Shown piece after piece: positions 1 through 5,078 of a stretch of 7,091 nt of DNA. The notes beneath the pieces were generated by a model, which saw nothing but the letters and a program-made list of their open reading frames with translations, did not search any database and was not told the DNA's origin. Positions within the stretch are counted from its first letter, which is position 1. Each line of letters starts with the position of its first letter. Source of the DNA: Methylotenera sp. (lineage in GTDB: Bacteria > Pseudomonadota > Gammaproteobacteria > Burkholderiales > Methylophilaceae); assembly GCA_027310735.1 (NCBI GenBank), contig DAIDAH010000144.1, positions 1-7,091 of the forward strand, written 5' to 3'. The position numbers were made by a program, and so were the translations under genes.

Positions 1-72
1 GTTAGACCGCATAGTAGTTGTGGGCGAATCCCACCTGCAATCTATGCGCAGAAACTAAGGCAAGTAATATGA
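1..72 (+). CDS. IS3-family transposase (OrfB), C-terminal end only
   Basis: Only the last 23 codons and a TGA at 70-72 are in the window. The peptide begins VRPHSSCGRIPPAIYAQK. The pattern RPHSS.G..PP..YA is the conserved end of the DDE integrase core (rve) in IS3-family OrfB proteins, where family members usually read as N-x-x-RPHSSLG-x-x-PP/TP. The catalytic DDE residues lie upstream and are not visible, so whether the transposase is intact cannot be judged. The DNA can fold into a two-level hairpin (outer arms 8-14/42-48, inner arms 20-24/30-34), but this lies in coding sequence. The stop is 54 bases before the IS end, normal for this family. Confidence 0.82.
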   Translation, partial: VRPHSSCGRIPPAIYAQKLRQVI

Positions 73-113
73 TTTTTAAACGGACTTTTTTCAGAATCTG
101 GTGGTAGTGTTAT

Positions 114-126
114 TGGGGGCAGGTCA
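114..126 (-). repeat. Terminal inverted repeat at the right end of the IS
   Basis: Read on the minus strand, positions 126 to 114 are TGACCTGCCCCCA. This matches in style the terminal repeats of IS3-family elements, which start with TG. The partner repeat at the left end is outside the window, so the repeat is identified from its form and from its position exactly where siaC homology stops. Confidence 0.7.
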
Positions 127-247
127 GGTAAAAAAACGAGTTAGCATCTTCAGGGAAAGCCTCTCCAGAAATATTGAGTTGATTTATTGAATACTTAAAA
201 TCAACTTCTGGAGAGTCAGATGTTCGCGATATGTATAAATCTTTCAT
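127..247 (-). pseudogene. siaC: siaC-type switch protein (DUF1987), disrupted by the IS after codon 40
   Basis: An ATG at 247 opens a frame beginning MKDLYISRTSDSPEVDF and reaching ISGEAFPEDANSFFY at residues 26-40. This is the N-terminal pattern of SiaC/DUF1987 proteins: a short beta strand, then a second strand with SGE..PE followed by the first helix. Family members are about 125 residues long. Here native sequence ends at 127, where the IS begins. Translation then runs five codons into the IS and stops at a TAA at 110-112, giving a 45-residue stub. The SD AAGGA overlaps the stop of the upstream kinase gene, and the gap between the two genes is 10 bases, so they were co-transcribed. In Pseudomonas aeruginosa SiaC is the substrate of SiaB and SiaA and activates the diguanylate cyclase SiaD. 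The lost part would include the phospho-acceptor region. The rest of the gene probably lies beyond the IS. Confidence 0.8.
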
Positions 248-257
248 GATAATTTCC

Positions 258-812
258 TTAAAAAATTGTTTTTAAATGTAATTCGGAATACTCATTCTCA
301 TAGCCTGAAACATCTTTAAATGAATATTCAATGGGTGAGATTGAATCCCTAGCCAAAGTTAATAGGCCTAAGCCTGCGCCTTTACTGATGTCATCATCGC
401 TATGGTGATCGTTCTTAAGTTGCATACGATAAGCCTGCTTAACCTCATCTCTGCTCATGCTGTTTACAGCTTCAATCTTTGAAGTAATTCTGCTTATGTA
501 TTTTTTATCTACCAGGTTTCCACAAACAATATAAAAATGATCCTCAACTTTCCCTACAGCTACTGCGCCAATCTTCTCAGAACTTGAATCTGGAACCAGC
601 GGTGAGTAATGGAGCGCGTTTTGGATCATTTCAATAAAGCTTGAAAACAGCTTTTTAGTAACCGCACTCTTGGCATCATTGTTATCAAGCCGTTGTTTTA
701 AAATGTCGCCCATCGTTGCGATTACATTCTGAGAAAGTGCGCCGCTATAATAAAAAACAATGCCTTTCTTATCTGCGTCGTCTTGAAATGAACCGAATAA
801 ATCTATTTCCAC
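258..812 (-). CDS. siaB: SiaB-family protein kinase (DUF6272, GHKL-like fold)
   Basis: This 184-residue protein has the form of the small cytoplasmic SiaB kinases that phosphorylate SiaC. The N-terminal segment with GIVFYYSG (residues 17-24) is typical of the family. An N-box-like helix, SSFIEMIQNALHYS at 57-70, carries Glu61 and Asn65 for Mg-ATP binding. A glycine-rich ATP lid, SKGAGLGLLTLAR at 143-155, matches the G-box. There is no separate sensor domain or membrane segment. The start is GTG at 812, preceded by GGAGG; the next ATG is at codon 34 and would remove the conserved beta strand. The phosphatase gene ends 12 bases upstream and siaC starts 10 bases downstream, so this is the middle gene of a SiaA-SiaB-SiaC operon. 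By analogy with Pseudomonas it opposes the phosphatase on SiaC. That partner is broken here, so the kinase may now lack a substrate. Confidence 0.88.
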   Translation of the reverse strand: MEIDLFGSFQDDADKKGIVFYYSGALSQNVIATMGDILKQRLDNNDAKSAVTKKLFSSFIEMIQNALHYSPLVPDSSSEKIGAVAVGKVEDHFYIVCGNLVDKKYISRITSKIEAVNSMSRDEVKQAYRMQLKNDHHSDDDISKGAGLGLLTLARDSISPIEYSFKDVSGYENEYSELHLKTIF

Positions 813-816
813 ACAA

Positions 817-821
817 CCTCC
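817..821 (-). promoter_or_regulatory. Shine-Dalgarno that sets the GTG start of siaB
   Basis: GGAGG on the minus strand lies four bases before the GTG at 812-810. The spacing is short but the match is strong, and no ATG is available nearby. It supports the GTG as the start of the kinase gene. Confidence 0.65.
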
Positions 822-824
822 AAT

Positions 825-2102
825 TTAGAGCCTAAACCCCATTAAACTTACATCGTCCCGTCGCTTTTGCTTACCTTGATACTCATAAAAAGCATTCATC
901 AGAATCTCCTCCTGTTCCAGCATCGGTTTTGCATGATGTTCTAACAGAATGTTTGAGTATCTTTTTTTACCGAATGCAATGTTTTTTGGGCCACCTATCT
1001 GGTCAATAATGCCATCCGTAGTCAAATAAACACTCATCCCTTGGGTGATTAATATCTCTTTATTCGTCCAAGAAAAATCGTAAGGTGTATCTACATACCC
1101 AACACCTTTTCTATCCGGATCAACAACTGAAACTTCTTCGTCATTTTCTCCAATATAAAAGATCGGTGTTTTTGCACCTGCGTATGTTATTTTTTTATCT
1201 GTCAGGCTGACCCAAAAAAATGCAGCATCCATACCATCATCAGAACCATCTTTGCTGATTAGTTTTGCAAATCTGGACTCTTCAGGCATTAGTGGGTTTA
1301 CATCTTCCATTTGACCCAATGCGGTTTTTACTTTTTTATTCATAATTGCCAAAGCGCCTGCAGGGTCGTGACGGTTATCCTCAAGCAAAATATGGTCAAT
1401 AAACGAGGCCATAATCAACGTCATAAAGGCACCAGGTACACCATGCCCAGTACAATCGATGAGTGCAAAAAAGAAACCATCGTCAAATTTCTTGCATACA
1501 TAATAATCGCCACCGACTTTGTCTCTAGGCTCCCAGTGCATATAGAAATCTTTGAGGCATGCAGCTAAATCTTCTTTCGAGCTACGTAAAAAGGACTTTT
1601 GAATCACGCTCGCATAGTTGATACTTTCCATGACCAAACGATTCTTTTCAGCTTGCAGGTTAGTGACAACTTTGACGAGATCCTCGCCGGTACCAACACC
1701 TAAATATTCACCATCATTGTTCGTGATAATAAAACCGTCATTAAGGGTTTTTCTACCCGAGTTAACAACTCTAAAACTAAGTTCCTGAATACTCATGTCT
1801 TCAGGAACCACCAATGGACTCTTGTCCATAAAGGCAATGCAGCTCTTTCTATTGAACAGATCTCTATGGAATGGTTTAGCCATTCCATCCATGAAGATAT
1901 TGCGATTGATAAGTCCTATAGGATTCCCGCTCTCAACCACAGGCAAACCAACGACATCGGTATAGTCTTTAAACAGATTGAAAACATCATCATTCGTATG
2001 GTTAGGGGTCAGTATGGGAACTTCTATGAGTAGGTTTTTGGCAATAAACTCAGCTTCAATTTCAGACAAGCCAGCTTTTGAATTCATTTGAAGCGCTTTC
2101 AT
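825..2102 (-). CDS. CBS-pair plus SpoIIE/PP2C-type serine/threonine phosphatase (SiaA-like role)
   Basis: The 425-residue protein has two parts. Residues about 25-150 form a tandem CBS pair: VPILTPN and GLPVVESGNPIGLINR in the first repeat, SPLVVPEDMSIQEL and DGEYLGVGTGEDLV in the second. The linker (FHRDLFNRKS) resembles CBS pairs found next to GGDEF/EAL domains. A short helix (about 147-170) then leads to a SpoIIE-type PP2C domain at about 185-425. Metal-binding acidic residues are visible: Asp199 in VGGDYY, Asp216 in LIDCTGHGVPGAFM, Asp363 in YLTTDGIID and Asp416/417 in RRDDVSL. No transmembrane or HAMP segment is present, whereas Pseudomonas SiaA has both, so input is probably a cytoplasmic ligand such as an adenine nucleotide (inferred from CBS biology). 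It is the first gene of the operon, 12 bases before the kinase. By analogy it dephosphorylates SiaC. The ATG at 2102 has only a weak GAGA upstream. Confidence 0.88.
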   Translation of the reverse strand: MKALQMNSKAGLSEIEAEFIAKNLLIEVPILTPNHTNDDVFNLFKDYTDVVGLPVVESGNPIGLINRNIFMDGMAKPFHRDLFNRKSCIAFMDKSPLVVPEDMSIQELSFRVVNSGRKTLNDGFIITNNDGEYLGVGTGEDLVKVVTNLQAEKNRLVMESINYASVIQKSFLRSSKEDLAACLKDFYMHWEPRDKVGGDYYVCKKFDDGFFFALIDCTGHGVPGAFMTLIMASFIDHILLEDNRHDPAGALAIMNKKVKTALGQMEDVNPLMPEESRFAKLISKDGSDDGMDAAFFWVSLTDKKITYAGAKTPIFYIGENDEEVSVVDPDRKGVGYVDTPYDFSWTNKEILITQGMSVYLTTDGIIDQIGGPKNIAFGKKRYSNILLEHHAKPMLEQEEILMNAFYEYQGKQKRRDDVSLMGFRL

Positions 2103-2156
2103 TTAATTTTTCTCAAAATATTCTTGATGAGTAATTTAACGATTTTTTATGTAATT

Positions 2157-2165
2157 ATTATGACA
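2157..2165 (-). promoter_or_regulatory. Possible extended -10 promoter element for the sia operon
   Basis: The minus strand reads TGTCATAAT, an extended -10 (TGn plus CATAAT, five of six to TATAAT). It lies about 55 bases before the phosphatase ATG in a very AT-rich stretch. No good -35 hexamer is seen at 16-18 bases, which is tolerated for extended -10 promoters. It sits downstream of the 2194-2234 terminator, in a sensible place for an independent promoter. Confidence 0.3.
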
Positions 2166-2193
2166 AGAGTAAATTTACGATGAGCTAGCCACT

Positions 2194-2234
2194 TATATAA
2201 AAGGCCACCATACGTTATGGTGGCCTTTTATATA
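2194..2234. terminator. Strong bidirectional intrinsic terminator, 19-bp perfect stem
   Basis: Arms 2194-2212 and 2216-2234 are exact reverse complements around a three-base loop (CGT). The GC-rich core is GGCCACC/GGTGGCC. On either strand the core is followed by TTTTATATA, so it can end transcription both ways. It lies between two genes that point away from it (sia phosphatase leftwards, secreted protein rightwards), so neither needs it. It may end a short minus-strand transcript from 2235-2440, a plus-strand transcript from the sia leader, or be left over from a lost gene. Confidence 0.85.
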
Positions 2235-2341
2235 TCGACTGCTGAGACTATGAAAATGGCTATCCCATTGTCATCGAGTAGAAAATCTGGGCGTAAACTT
2301 ATCAAGCGGTTACTAACCATTATCGTCTGCAAAAGAATCAT
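2228..2341 (-). other. Possible small ORF of 37 codons ending inside the terminator
   Basis: An ATG at 2341 opens a frame that ends at a TAA at 2228-2230, within the upstream arm of the terminator as read on the minus strand. The peptide begins MILLQTIMVSNRLISLRP, and an acidic segment (LLDDNG, 21-26) is followed by a hydrophobic end (IAIFIVSAV). No convincing SD precedes the ATG, and no family is recognised. It could be a short gene, the decayed C-terminal end of a larger gene, or chance. The main reason to list it is that the strong terminator lies exactly at its end and otherwise has no client. A plus-strand ORF of similar size overlaps it. Confidence 0.22.
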
Positions 2342-2419
2342 CTTGCATATTCATTGAACGTTAAGCATTTGCCTTTTGTCTCAACTACACCTTACGCTTA
2401 ATTAATAACAAGCCCAAAA

Positions 2420-2452
2420 AGTAGCTACTCATTAAGTAGTGAGGTCTTTTTT
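2420..2452 (+). promoter_or_regulatory. Leader hairpin and T-run ahead of the secreted-protein gene
   Basis: A weak stem CTACT (2425-2429) / AGTAG (2435-2439) is preceded by the overlapping 10-bp palindrome AGTAGCTACT (2420-2429). It is followed after seven bases by six T (2447-2452), and the SD begins at 2457. It looks like a weak terminator or a leader structure, but the stem is short and AT-rich. No clear sigma-70 promoter for the downstream gene was found in the region. Confidence 0.25.
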
Positions 2453-2456
2453 ATCT

Positions 2457-2464
2457 AAAAGGAG
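2457..2464 (+). promoter_or_regulatory. Shine-Dalgarno that sets the ATG at 2472
   Basis: AAAAGGAG lies seven bases before the ATG at 2472-2474. It rules out the longer reading from GTG at 2439, which would put 11 extra residues before a normal signal peptide and has no SD of its own. Confidence 0.75.
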
Positions 2465-2471
2465 CTATACC

Positions 2472-2903
2472 ATGAAGCGTTCTATTATTTTTGCAGCTTT
2501 ATCTCTGGCTTTTGTGACGAATGTAATGGCTGGTGAAACAAATTCCACTAATATTAATCGCACAATTGCATCACAAGCAGTGAATCGTACAATCGCATCG
2601 CAAGCCGTTAAACATCAAGATAACCTTATCGTCGCGGTGACAGAGCCTGGCAAAGTCGCTGCCGATACCGCTTGGTTGCTGTCTGGTAAAGCCAGAGAAA
2701 ACCCAAAAGACAAACCTGTTTTGTTAGTGCTCAAGACCAATAACCGTTTAGAAATGTTAAAGTCATTAAAATTGTCAGAGACTGATTTACCTGCATTAAT
2801 TTACCTTGATTCCGATGGTAATATACTCGACAAAGTTATCAACGCCGCACCATCGACTAAGGTCTATCTAAATACAGGCAATAACGCTAATTCACTGAGC
2901 TGA
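2472..2903 (+). CDS. Secreted or periplasmic protein of unknown function with a duplicated nine-residue repeat
   Basis: Read from the ATG at 2472 the product has 143 residues. It begins with a classic Sec signal peptide: MKRS, a hydrophobic core, then NVMA with likely signal peptidase I cleavage after residue 20. Just after the cleavage site the segment NRTIASQAV occurs twice in tandem (29-37 and 38-46). The rest is mixed alpha/beta: DNLIVAVTEPGKVAADTAWLL, then DKPVLLVLKTNN, then a helix, then LPALIYLDSDGNILDKV. The last block resembles the end of a thioredoxin-like fold, with a proline before a strand and DSDG turn, but there is no CXXC and no cysteine at all, so redox activity is not supported. 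No family is recognised. The lipoprotein gene starts 100 bases downstream on the same strand; joint transcription is possible but not shown. Confidence 0.75.
   Translation: MKRSIIFAALSLAFVTNVMAGETNSTNINRTIASQAVNRTIASQAVKHQDNLIVAVTEPGKVAADTAWLLSGKARENPKDKPVLLVLKTNNRLEMLKSLKLSETDLPALIYLDSDGNILDKVINAAPSTKVYLNTGNNANSLS
2556..2609 (+). repeat. Tandem 27-bp duplication inside the secreted-protein gene
   Basis: Two adjacent 27-bp units, 2556-2582 and 2583-2609, each encode NRTIASQAV. They differ at five bases, all in third codon positions (CGC/CGT, ATT/ATC, TCA/TCG, GCA/GCC, GTG/GTT), so the protein repeat is exact while the DNA has diverged. They lie right after the signal peptide. Confidence 0.9.
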
Positions 2904-2939
2904 CCCAGTATTTGATGCTAAGTAAAATGCAGTTGACCT

Positions 2940-2952
2940 CGATGCAGCATCG
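2940..2952. repeat. Short perfect inverted repeat between the secreted protein and the lipoprotein
   Basis: CGATGC and GCATCG flank a single A, 37 bases after the secreted-protein stop and 51 bases before the lipoprotein start. No T-run follows, so it is not a standard terminator. It could be a protein-binding palindrome or chance. Confidence 0.35.
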
Positions 2953-3003
2953 TTGTAATCAGGCATTTACACAACAAGTAATTTAATTGATCGAGGAGAT
3001 CGC

Positions 3004-3330
3004 ATGCAATTTTACAAGCTCACATTAGTATTTGCTGCCATTGGCGTATTAACTGGTTGTGCTAGCCAGCTTATTGATGAGCGATTGGGTTCTGACCGCG
3101 TATCAGTTGCGGATAAAAATCAAGTTGCGCATTGTGAATCAAAGGGGAAAACCACCGTAAGCGTTCTCTCCAAAGTTGGATTTATTACTCGTAGTACCGA
3201 AGCCGTAGAAAGCAACTTATTGCAACTGGGGCGCAACAGCGCCGTAGATGCTCACGCGGATACTATCGTCAATGGCGGCACCTTAGTGTATGGTGAGCGT
3301 ACTTTTGATCTCTATAAATGTAGACCTTAA
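3004..3330 (+). CDS. DUF4156-family lipoprotein
   Basis: The 108-residue product starts with a lipoprotein signal: MQFYK, a hydrophobic core and the lipobox LTGC, with Cys19 the lipidated residue. Ala-Ser after the cysteine predicts sorting to the outer membrane by Lol rules. The mature part (KNQVAHCESKGKTTVSVL, later GRNSAVDAHADTIVNGG and ending FDLYKC) has the layout of DUF4156 proteins such as Escherichia coli YjeI: a conserved Cys near the start (44), a helix with N-x-A-x-x-x-x-A-D, and a final Cys (106). Cys44 and Cys106 could form a disulfide. An SD GAGGAG at 2993-2998 lies five bases before the ATG. The cellular role of this family is not established. The gene stands alone or with its upstream neighbour and is convergent with mscS. 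Confidence 0.85.
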   Translation: MQFYKLTLVFAAIGVLTGCASQLIDERLGSDRVSVADKNQVAHCESKGKTTVSVLSKVGFITRSTEAVESNLLQLGRNSAVDAHADTIVNGGTLVYGERTFDLYKCRP

Positions 3331-3353
3331 AAATGTAAGCCTTAGTCGTATGC

Positions 3354-3410
3354 GTTTTTGGTTGTTAGTAATGGGAATGATTCATGCGACGATTGCTGAC
3401 AACCAAAAAC
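3354..3410. repeat. Long stem-loop between the convergent lipoprotein and mscS genes
   Basis: GTTTTTGGTTGT at 3354-3365 and its exact reverse complement at 3399-3410 form a 12-bp stem. In a plus-strand RNA it can extend inwards by seven more pairs, two of them U-G (3366-3372 with 3392-3398). This leaves a 19-base loop in which GAAT and ATTC can pair around one G. No T-run follows on either strand, so it is not a textbook terminator, though its place between converging genes suggests a role in 3' end formation or RNA protection. A small structured RNA or a decayed miniature element are alternatives. Confidence 0.55.
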
Positions 3411-3511
3411 CAAGCAGTGAGTGACGCAAGTAGTTTTTAAGATAGCAAGATTTCATCTATGCACGTATGTCTGCGCTCACTCAACTCAAGCCCGATCAGT
3501 TAATTCGGACC

Positions 3512-4414
3512 TCATTTGTTCACCAGATTAACGTCAATTGACCCGCCGCGCAGATGAATATCTCGTTGCGGGAATGGAATTTCGATACCCGCGTTACGCA
3601 GTTCTGTTTCGATTTCCCATAAATACTTGGCAAGCACCATTGCCGGCGCTTGCACGCCTTCTAATCCGACCCAAACAACCAGTTCAAAATCCAGACTACT
3701 GTCGCCAAATTTAGTTAACCATACATCAGTATGATGATTCGCATCGTCTACGGTGAAAGCCAGCTTGTTGGCGGCTTTAAGTGCGGCGGCACGAACCACT
3801 TCTTTATCTACACCGTAAGCAACACCAAATGGAATATGCATGCGCCTTAGCATGTTTCCATAGGTCCAGTTGATTACACGACCATTAATGAACTCTGAGT
3901 TAGGTACAATAATATCAACCGCATCATTTGTGGTAATGCGTGTGTAGCGCATATTGATTTCACTTACATGCCCCATTACGCCAGACTGTATATCAACAAA
4001 GTCTCCCACTTTCAGCGTACGTTCAATTAGGATGATGATGCCAGAAACCAGATTACTAAAAATATTTTGCAGCCCAAAACCAATCCCAACACCCAGAGCA
4101 CTCCCCATTAACACAAGGCTGCCAATATCAAAGCCGATAAATTTAAGGCCAATTGTGATACCTAGAAACCAGACAATGTAGCGTGAAATCCGGCTCAGCG
4201 CATAGATGGCAGAAGCGCTAAGCGTTGTACCATCGCTAATTTTAGAAAGTCGGAAAAATAACGCTTCTATGGCATGTGCCGCCCACCAAACGATGGTCAG
4301 AATAATCACCAAGCCAAACACGTTAGCTAAATTGATGGGAGTAGAGCCGATGGTGAACCATGTAAGGGACGTTGCGTTATACAACCATGCTAGAGATGCG
4401 TTTAGTTGAGACAT
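3512..4414 (-). CDS. mscS: MscS-family small-conductance mechanosensitive channel
   Basis: The 300-residue inner-membrane protein has the MscS plan: predicted TM1 at about 28-50, TM2 at about 74-94, then the pore-lining TM3 at about 98-130. TM3 shows the Gly/Ala pattern LMGSALGVGIGFGLQNIFSN and ends in the family signature ERTLKVGDFV (131-140). The beta domain (about 140-185) contains GHVSEINMRYTRI and VPNSEF. The C-terminal alpha/beta domain runs to FPQRDIHL (281-288). Such channels open under membrane tension to release solutes after osmotic downshift. With three TM segments it is a short MscS-type protein close in size to E. coli MscS, not a long MscK type. The ATG at 4414 lies two bases after the lapA stop, so translation is probably coupled. 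MscS paralogues are common, so the symbol reflects the family, not proven orthology. Confidence 0.9.
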   Translation of the reverse strand: MSQLNASLAWLYNATSLTWFTIGSTPINLANVFGLVIILTIVWWAAHAIEALFFRLSKISDGTTLSASAIYALSRISRYIVWFLGITIGLKFIGFDIGSLVLMGSALGVGIGFGLQNIFSNLVSGIIILIERTLKVGDFVDIQSGVMGHVSEINMRYTRITTNDAVDIIVPNSEFINGRVINWTYGNMLRRMHIPFGVAYGVDKEVVRAAALKAANKLAFTVDDANHHTDVWLTKFGDSSLDFELVVWVGLEGVQAPAMVLAKYLWEIETELRNAGIEIPFPQRDIHLRGGSIDVNLVNK

Positions 4415-4416
4415 GA

Positions 4417-4713
4417 TTAAGGTGTTCCTGAAAAATCATCTCTAGCTTTAGAAGCAGATTGCTGCTCTTTTAAAGAATTTTCTAACTCCGTAGCATGGCG
4501 AACAGACTGCTTAACTCTACGTTTGTTACGCATGACGGCAGGTAGTACCAGCAGCGCCCCAATCAGCATGCCTAACGCAAGAGAAACGATAATCGCTAAA
4601 GCTACTACAGTTTGTATCGACCAAACGATAAACACTAATTCGACTGGATGCATATTTTGCATTGCAAACACAGCGGCAAGTACAATCAGCGCGGTTAAGA
4701 TAATGTTACGCAT
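4417..4713 (-). CDS. lapA: LapA-domain (DUF1049) inner-membrane protein
   Basis: The 98-residue product has the LapA/DUF1049 form. TM1 is at about 3-18, followed by the family hallmark QNMHPVELVFI (19-29; N-x-x-x-V-x-x-x-F), TM2 at about 33-60 with SLALGMLIGALLVLP, then a basic, coil-like cytoplasmic tail. In E. coli LapA works with LapB in controlling LpxC and lipopolysaccharide synthesis. The usual partners (lapB downstream, ihfB and rpsA upstream in many betaproteobacteria) are absent here; mscS follows at once instead. This could therefore be a second, stand-alone copy. Two in-frame ATGs exist, at 4719 and 4713. The SD GGGAG at 4725-4721 is one base from the first and seven from the second, so 4713 is chosen. 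Confidence 0.8.
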   Translation of the reverse strand: MRNIILTALIVLAAVFAMQNMHPVELVFIVWSIQTVVALAIIVSLALGMLIGALLVLPAVMRNKRRVKQSVRHATELENSLKEQQSASKARDDFSGTP

Positions 4714-4720
4714 ATCCATG

Positions 4721-4727
4721 CTCCCTT
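4721..4727 (-). promoter_or_regulatory. Shine-Dalgarno deciding the lapA start
   Basis: AAGGGAG on the minus strand ends one base before the ATG at 4719 but seven bases before the ATG at 4713. Normal spacing favours the second ATG, shortening the protein by two residues. Confidence 0.65.
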
Positions 4728-4734
4728 ATTTATC

Positions 4735-4760
4735 CAAATGATGATTGAAATCACCATTTG
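4735..4760. promoter_or_regulatory. 26-bp near-perfect palindrome at the likely lapA transcription start
   Basis: Arms CAAATGATGATT (4735-4746) and AATCACCATTTG (4749-4760) are inverted repeats with one mismatch in twelve, separated by two bases. The palindrome begins directly downstream of the TATAAT at 4766-4761 and spans the expected start point near 4754, a usual place for a repressor operator. The two-base spacer suits a dimeric DNA-binding protein better than an RNA hairpin. It ends eight bases before the lapA SD. Confidence 0.45.
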
Positions 4761-4788
4761 ATTATACCGTATTTGATACAGGCGTCCG
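4761..4788 (-). promoter_or_regulatory. Candidate promoter for lapA-mscS
   Basis: The minus strand has a perfect TATAAT (4766-4761), with a poor -35 (CGGACG, 4788-4783) at 16-bp spacing. It would start a transcript near 4754, giving a leader of about 40 bases before lapA. The weak -35 suggests low or activator-dependent use. Confidence 0.4.
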
Positions 4789-4789
4789 G

Positions 4790-5075
4790 AATAGCTAAAT
4801 ACGTGCAAAAGTGCCCTGTATAAAGGCATGGCTAGCCATGGTACTGTCAAGAAAAGGTGCGGTCGACGTGAAAGTGTACTTAGCGTTTTATAACGTGCGA
4901 CTAGTTGTCAGAGTTGTATTCGATAGTATGCATAATTGCATCACAAGTTAGTAGGCGGGTTAAGTAGATCGCAGTCGCCATATTCCAAAAGTAGTATTTT
5001 GACGGCTATGCTGGCTAAGCACGAAAAAACCGTTATAGGAAGCCAATGAAAACTAACCTCATTGTTCTACTGCAA
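4790..5075. other. Gene-less stretch between lapA and the tRNA-Pro terminator
   Basis: No ORF of believable length, start and composition was found on either strand here. Visible items are a perfect 14-bp palindrome CATGGCTAGCCATG (4827-4840), an ATGCA/TGCAT inverted repeat near 4929-4941, and a 14-base match (4934-4947) to bases 2564-2577 in the repeat of the secreted-protein gene. Nothing recognisable as an RNA gene or mobile-element end was seen. Confidence 0.5.
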
Positions 5076-5078
5076 CAA

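Larger units (their letters stand above)
1..126 (+). mobile_element. Right end of an IS3-family insertion sequence
   Basis: Two things define this as the 3' end of an IS3-family element. The first is the transposase tail in frame 1. The second is a terminal sequence which, read inwards on the minus strand from 126, begins TGACCTGCCCCCA; this has the TG...CA boundary and C-rich start typical of the IS51/IS407-like groups. The element starts before the window, so its left end and exact group cannot be seen. Its boundary at 126 falls inside a siaC coding sequence, so this is an insertion into a gene. Bases 127-129 (GGT, or GGTA if four bases) are the expected copy of the target duplication; the matching copy would lie off the left edge. 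The element's transposase reads opposite to the sia operon. Confidence 0.82.

Noticed and set aside
1..50. GTTAGAC plus a two-level hairpin, resembling an integron attC end or an IS200/IS605 right end
   Set aside because: The stretch reads in frame as the conserved RPHSS.G..PP end of an IS3-family transposase, and an IS3-type terminal repeat follows at 114-126. The hairpin is within coding sequence.
2250..2357. Plus-strand ORF of 35 codons (MKMAIPLSSSRKSGRKL...)
   Set aside because: No SD, no recognisable family, and it overlaps the minus-strand small ORF that ends at the terminator. It cannot be told from chance.
3954..4409. Plus-strand ORFs of 75 and 67 codons inside mscS
   Set aside because: They are shadows of the minus-strand mscS gene, which has a complete and well-supported family match.
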